From Pempheris klunzingeri (taxonomy: Eukaryota; Chordata; Actinopteri; Acropomatiformes; Pempheridae): a DNA stretch of 64,000 bases. Below the pieces are notes generated by a model. The model saw nothing but the letters and a program-made list of their open reading frames with translations. It ran no database searches and had not been told where the DNA came from. The stretch is taken from contig NC_092031.1 of the NCBI RefSeq assembly GCF_042242105.1, positions 4,424,175 through 4,488,174 of the forward strand. Reading direction: 5' to 3'. Position 1 is the stretch's first letter. Each line of letters starts with the position of its first letter. The translations under genes and the position numbers were made by a program. Shown one piece after another: positions 60,625 through 64,000 of this stretch.

Positions 60625-61477
60625 ATCACACACACACACCTGTCCCGCAGAGGTGAGCCGCTTCACCTTCAGCACGAGCCGCCACGTGAACCTGCAGTCA
60701 ACACAGACTATCAGGCTTCTTCCTCAAACTTTTTTAAATAAGAAAAACTAATTTGCCCCCTCGATTGACTGTCTTTTATGACTTTGGAATATAAAGAAGA
60801 GTTACTGTTTATGGTTTCTTGTGAAATGAGATTAGCCAAATTGAAATTTTACTTCAGGGGAAGAACAGTGATAACAAACCCATGCAAGAGAAAAGCAGAA
60901 ATATTAAATCCACCTACAGTTTACAATGCTTCCCACATGTATTTAGATCTTTACCTTTTTATGTCCTTGGGTGGTAAAGTGCAGCTCTGACAGAAACAGA
61001 TGCATTTAAGTGTCAAATAACTGTAAAGTTTTCTGAATTTTAAACCAAAGACTTCATGAGTTGATGTTTTCTAAAAACCCATTAACGCTTGTTCTATATT
61101 ATATTAAGAGAAAACCATACATGTAATGATTGAATCATGTAAGCTGATTTGATTAAAAGTGGAATATTTAACTTTGAGTTAAATGTGTGATCATGCTTCA
61201 GCACGACTACAGTGGAAATGATCATAAACACCACAGTAATATACAACATAAACACCTTTATTCAAAAACTGATTGCACATCAAATCACTAAAATTTTACC
61301 TAAAGTGTTTTTTTTAAAAAGGGGAAAACTTTATTTACAAAGAGGTTTTTTTTTTAAAGTTAAAACAAGGAGACATTTCTATAAATCAATAATCAAAGAC
61401 AAGACATTCCCGACACAAAGAATGAAAACTGTTATGTAACAATTAACTGGCTCAGAATCTAAAAAACAAAAAAAGCT
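60625..61477. other. Convergent 3' region between lasp1 and the kelch gene
   Basis: 853 bases separate the two stop codons. It contains an ATTAAA variant near 61153 on the plus strand for lasp1, and a minus-strand AATAAA at 61257-61262 for the kelch gene. The two 3' UTRs may overlap. No other gene is seen. Confidence 0.55.
61257..61262 (-). promoter_or_regulatory. Polyadenylation signal of the kelch gene
   Basis: A minus-strand AATAAA lies about 215 bases past the kelch stop codon. Position and hexamer are the only evidence. Confidence 0.45.
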
Positions 61478-63779
61478 TCAAGCTGTAAGAAGAGGCTTCG
61501 TAGTGGAGAAAAAGGCCACTCGCTTGTCGATTTTGCTCCGTAGCTTTGACGGCAGCCAGTTCAGCTGCTTCCCAAACAGCTCTGGGTTTCCTCCTAAAAA
61601 GTCCTCGCACAGCCTACAAGGGAAATAAACACACAGCTTGTTCAAATGCTCCAGAACTACTTTTAAAATATACTCTGGTGTACTGTGTCTTTAATAGAGT
61701 TGTCCTGATCTCACCGTTTGCATGTTTATGTCCATCTGTTGGCTGCAATGTTCCTATTTTAGGTGTTTTTTCAATCTTGGCTTTATTTATAATTTATTTA
61801 AACCCTTGGTAGGTGTGTTCTGTCAGTGAACACAGCACAGTAGTTTTAAACCTATTTCATATCAACATACTACAGCCTGTTGCCCACTCAACAATCTAAA
61901 GCTCATTAGCATAACACCTCTGTTGTATGTGTACAGGCACACAGGTCCAACAGAGAGAGTATAAATAGCTCCGAGTGTTTCTGTGGACTTTGTTAAAACT
62001 GCTTAAATCACATGTGAATGCAGACAACACACAAACATGCTCTCACATGCTACCAGTGTACATAATGTGCAGCGCCAACAAGACATACATGTGACAACAC
62101 AGACTCAGTTATGCTCCACGACACATCTTCAAAGTGCAATTTCAAGCTTTTCCAGCCCCTTACAGCTGTGGTGAATTAGATAAATGGATTAGGCTCTCCA
62201 ACTTAGATCATATCAGCAAACTATTCAGTCAAATTATGTTAATGGAAAGCAGTTTCAAACCTTGAAAATATCACATTAAAGCATTTTCAAGGATTTCCAC
62301 GACCCACACAAACCTGGCACATAACAAAATATGAGTCCGGACTCTTATATTATCTGAAACTAACGTGGAAGAGGTAGACATACCTGAGGAGGGAGTACGG
62401 CTGGGTCTGAAACATGAACACGTCTCTGCAGTGATGCTGCGATGGAGCCCTCAGAATGGCCACCTGATAAGACGATAGACAATAATCACATGAGGATGGA
62501 GGACAGATGACATCAAGACAATATTTCCTCTATTATAAAGAGTTTTCAGCCTTTTAGTTTTTAAGCATTTGTGGGCAATATGGACTGAAAATCAGCAAAT
62601 GTTAGTAGACCTATAGGCTAAGCCAACATTGGTAAAGATCATGTAAGGGATAATTTACAGCAAACAAACTATGACAGAGTGATACATCCTGCTTATTACA
62701 CAGCTCTGTACTACAGAAAGCAAAATATTCGACGATAATATTCGAATATTTACAATAAACTGACTTTCTTGACTTGCAAAATTCTCTTTTAAATTGATGA
62801 ACATCGTGTGTGTGATTCTTGGCACAATTCAAATGGGATCAAAAAATTATTTGTCTCTGGCTGACTACAGTACCCATGGGGCCTCGTGTTTCTACACAGA
62901 AATAACAGACTGTAATTGACCAATCAGAATAGCATATTCAACAAAGCCGTGTAATAAAGCCCACTAAACATCAGCGTGTTAGTATTTGCACAAGCTACTT
63001 TTTTTATTATAATTCCCTGTGCAGATTATTTTCAGTGTTTTCAAAATGTGGCAACATGTTTGCAGTATTTCACAAGAAGCAATACACTTTGACTGAGCCG
63101 GTCCTGTTCTCATATAGACAAATAACATACACCAAGTCATTTTCTATGGAGTTTTTAGCCACACTTAAGCCACTTAACCTTTACTTTATGCAACACTTTT
63201 ACTTAAATCCCCTTCATTCAACAAATGACATAAGTTTAAACAACATTACAGAGGGAAGGAAGAGTTTAAAGGCATTATGCTGCAATATGTTGCTAAAGTC
63301 TGAACAATCCTCTGGGAAAAGATTAAGCTACACAGTGTTTTGCTCACTCAGACTCTGCTGCGGACCTAGAAATAAAACTTTCAAATAATTTAGCTATTAA
63401 GAACACAGCTAGGTTAAACAAAACAGTAACTGCTCGGACCTAAATCCTTCAAAGTTTTCACATCACGCACCGTGTCCATGAGGATGCACATGTTGCTGCT
63501 TCCCCCGAACACGACAACGTCATTGTCACTTCCCAGACAGGCTGTGTGACACACCCTGAGGAAGACGAACATTTGGGTGAATCCAGAATCAATCACACAC
63601 TGGTTTTAGACAAGACAAGACATTTTGTTTAAATATGCAAATGGTGCATTATCAAATTAGAAACTTGTGCAGCACTTTAATGAACTTCAAATGACAAATT
63701 CACTACCTGGGCTTGTCCTCGTGTGGGTGCGTCGTCTTGATCCACTCTTTCTTTTGCGTGTGAAACTGCCAGGCGTCAT
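61478..63779 (-). CDS. Kelch-repeat Cul2 ubiquitin-ligase substrate receptor, KLHDC1/KLHDC2 type, 3' end
   Basis: Four terminal exons, right to left: 63707-63779, 63471-63555, 62384-62463 and 61478-61613. They join in phase. The upstream part is off the right edge. They encode the last kelch blades (DDAWQFHTQKKEW, RVCHTACLGSDNDVVVFGG, DVFMFQTQPYSLL) and a helical tail. The tail contains SLLRLCEDFL, which fits the elongin BC-box (S-L-x-x-x-C-x-x-x-hydrophobic), and LPSKLRSKI, which fits the Cul2 box (hydrophobic-P-x-x-hydrophobic-x-x-x-hydrophobic). KLHDC2 is a substrate receptor that recognises C-terminal diglycine degrons; KLHDC1 is a close relative. Residues look nearer KLHDC1 (FQTQPYSLLR) while the Cul2 box is KLHDC2-like, so the exact orthologue is open. 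It is convergent with lasp1. Confidence 0.85.
62760..62870 (+). repeat. Dispersed repeat in a kelch-gene intron
   Basis: CTTGGCACAATTCAAATGGG and AATTATTTGTCTCTGGC align with 57235-57335 in the same orientation. It lies between the exons 62384-62463 and 63471-63555. Confidence 0.5.
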
Positions 63780-64000
63780 CTGGTAGAGATGGTCAATGAT
63801 AACGGATTAAACCTCAGGGAGACTCACAGTCACTCTTTTGGAAAAACTAACCAGTTGGGCAATGACAATGTCTTTTGTTTTCAGAGCTGCATTCAAATAT
63901 TGGGTTTGTGCAGCTAAAAAAAAATATAAATTAAAAAAAAAATTTGAAAAGTTTACTACTTTCCTACGTAGGAATCAATCATTCAGTTTATATTCTGACT
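63780..64000. other. Intron sequence at the right edge
   Basis: About 220 bases with an A-rich run near 63910-63940 (T-rich on the minus strand). It is presumably an intron of the kelch gene. I see no supportable exon. Confidence 0.4.

Noticed and set aside
63845-63915. Possible minus-strand exon with an AG after a T-run and a GTTAGT donor
   Set aside because: The only open frame is Cys-rich and not kelch-like. It cannot be tied to exon 63707-63779.

Overview
The window is vertebrate nuclear DNA, almost certainly from a ray-finned (percomorph-like) teleost. Coding information comes in short exons with GT/AG borders. There are many dinucleotide microsatellites and several repeat families that I know from percomorph genomes (Tc1-like elements, small terminal-inverted-repeat elements, L1 and L2-type LINE ends). 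No species can be named from the sequence. The open frames are mostly exons or chance frames, so the genes below were assembled by hand from splice sites, reading phase and protein-family motifs. All assembled exons join in phase.

Layout: (1) 127-5103 (+) is the 3' part of a membrane guanylate cyclase (gucy2g-like): kinase-homology domain, signalling helix and complete cyclase catalytic domain. (2) 6860-12574 (-) is a complete 10-coding-exon beta-tectorin gene (tectb), convergent with the cyclase, with a TATA box and a non-coding first exon. (3) 16485-18232 (-) is a compact four-exon Dickkopf-family gene, DKK3-like by motif, also with a TATA box. (4) 18.5-28.4 kb is a repeat-bearing stretch with no gene I can support. 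(5) 28709-45727 (+) is a 13-exon plexin-domain-containing gene (plxdc1-like) with long first introns full of transposon debris. (6) 47779-47850 (-) is an intact tRNA-Cys(GCA). (7) 48848-60624 (+) is a LIM, nebulin-repeat and SH3 gene (lasp1-like). (8) 61478-63779 (-) is the 3' end of a kelch gene of the KLHDC1/KLHDC2 type with elongin BC and Cul2 boxes, running off the right edge.

The genes do not form a pathway. They are neighbours by chromosomal descent. The cyclase/tectb pair recalls human 10q25 (GUCY2GP-TECTB), and the plxdc1/lasp1 pair recalls human 17q12 (with the paralogous PLXDC2-NEBL pair on 10p12).

The most unusual locus is lasp1-like. It carries two nearly identical 108-nt nebulin-repeat exons in the same phase, separated by 2.1 kb of intron that contains fold-back elements. 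Its next two exons have acceptors whose pyrimidine tract is a long (TG)n microsatellite, an arrangement known elsewhere to modulate splicing. The Dickkopf protein is also notable: its first cysteine-rich domain has eight cysteines instead of ten.
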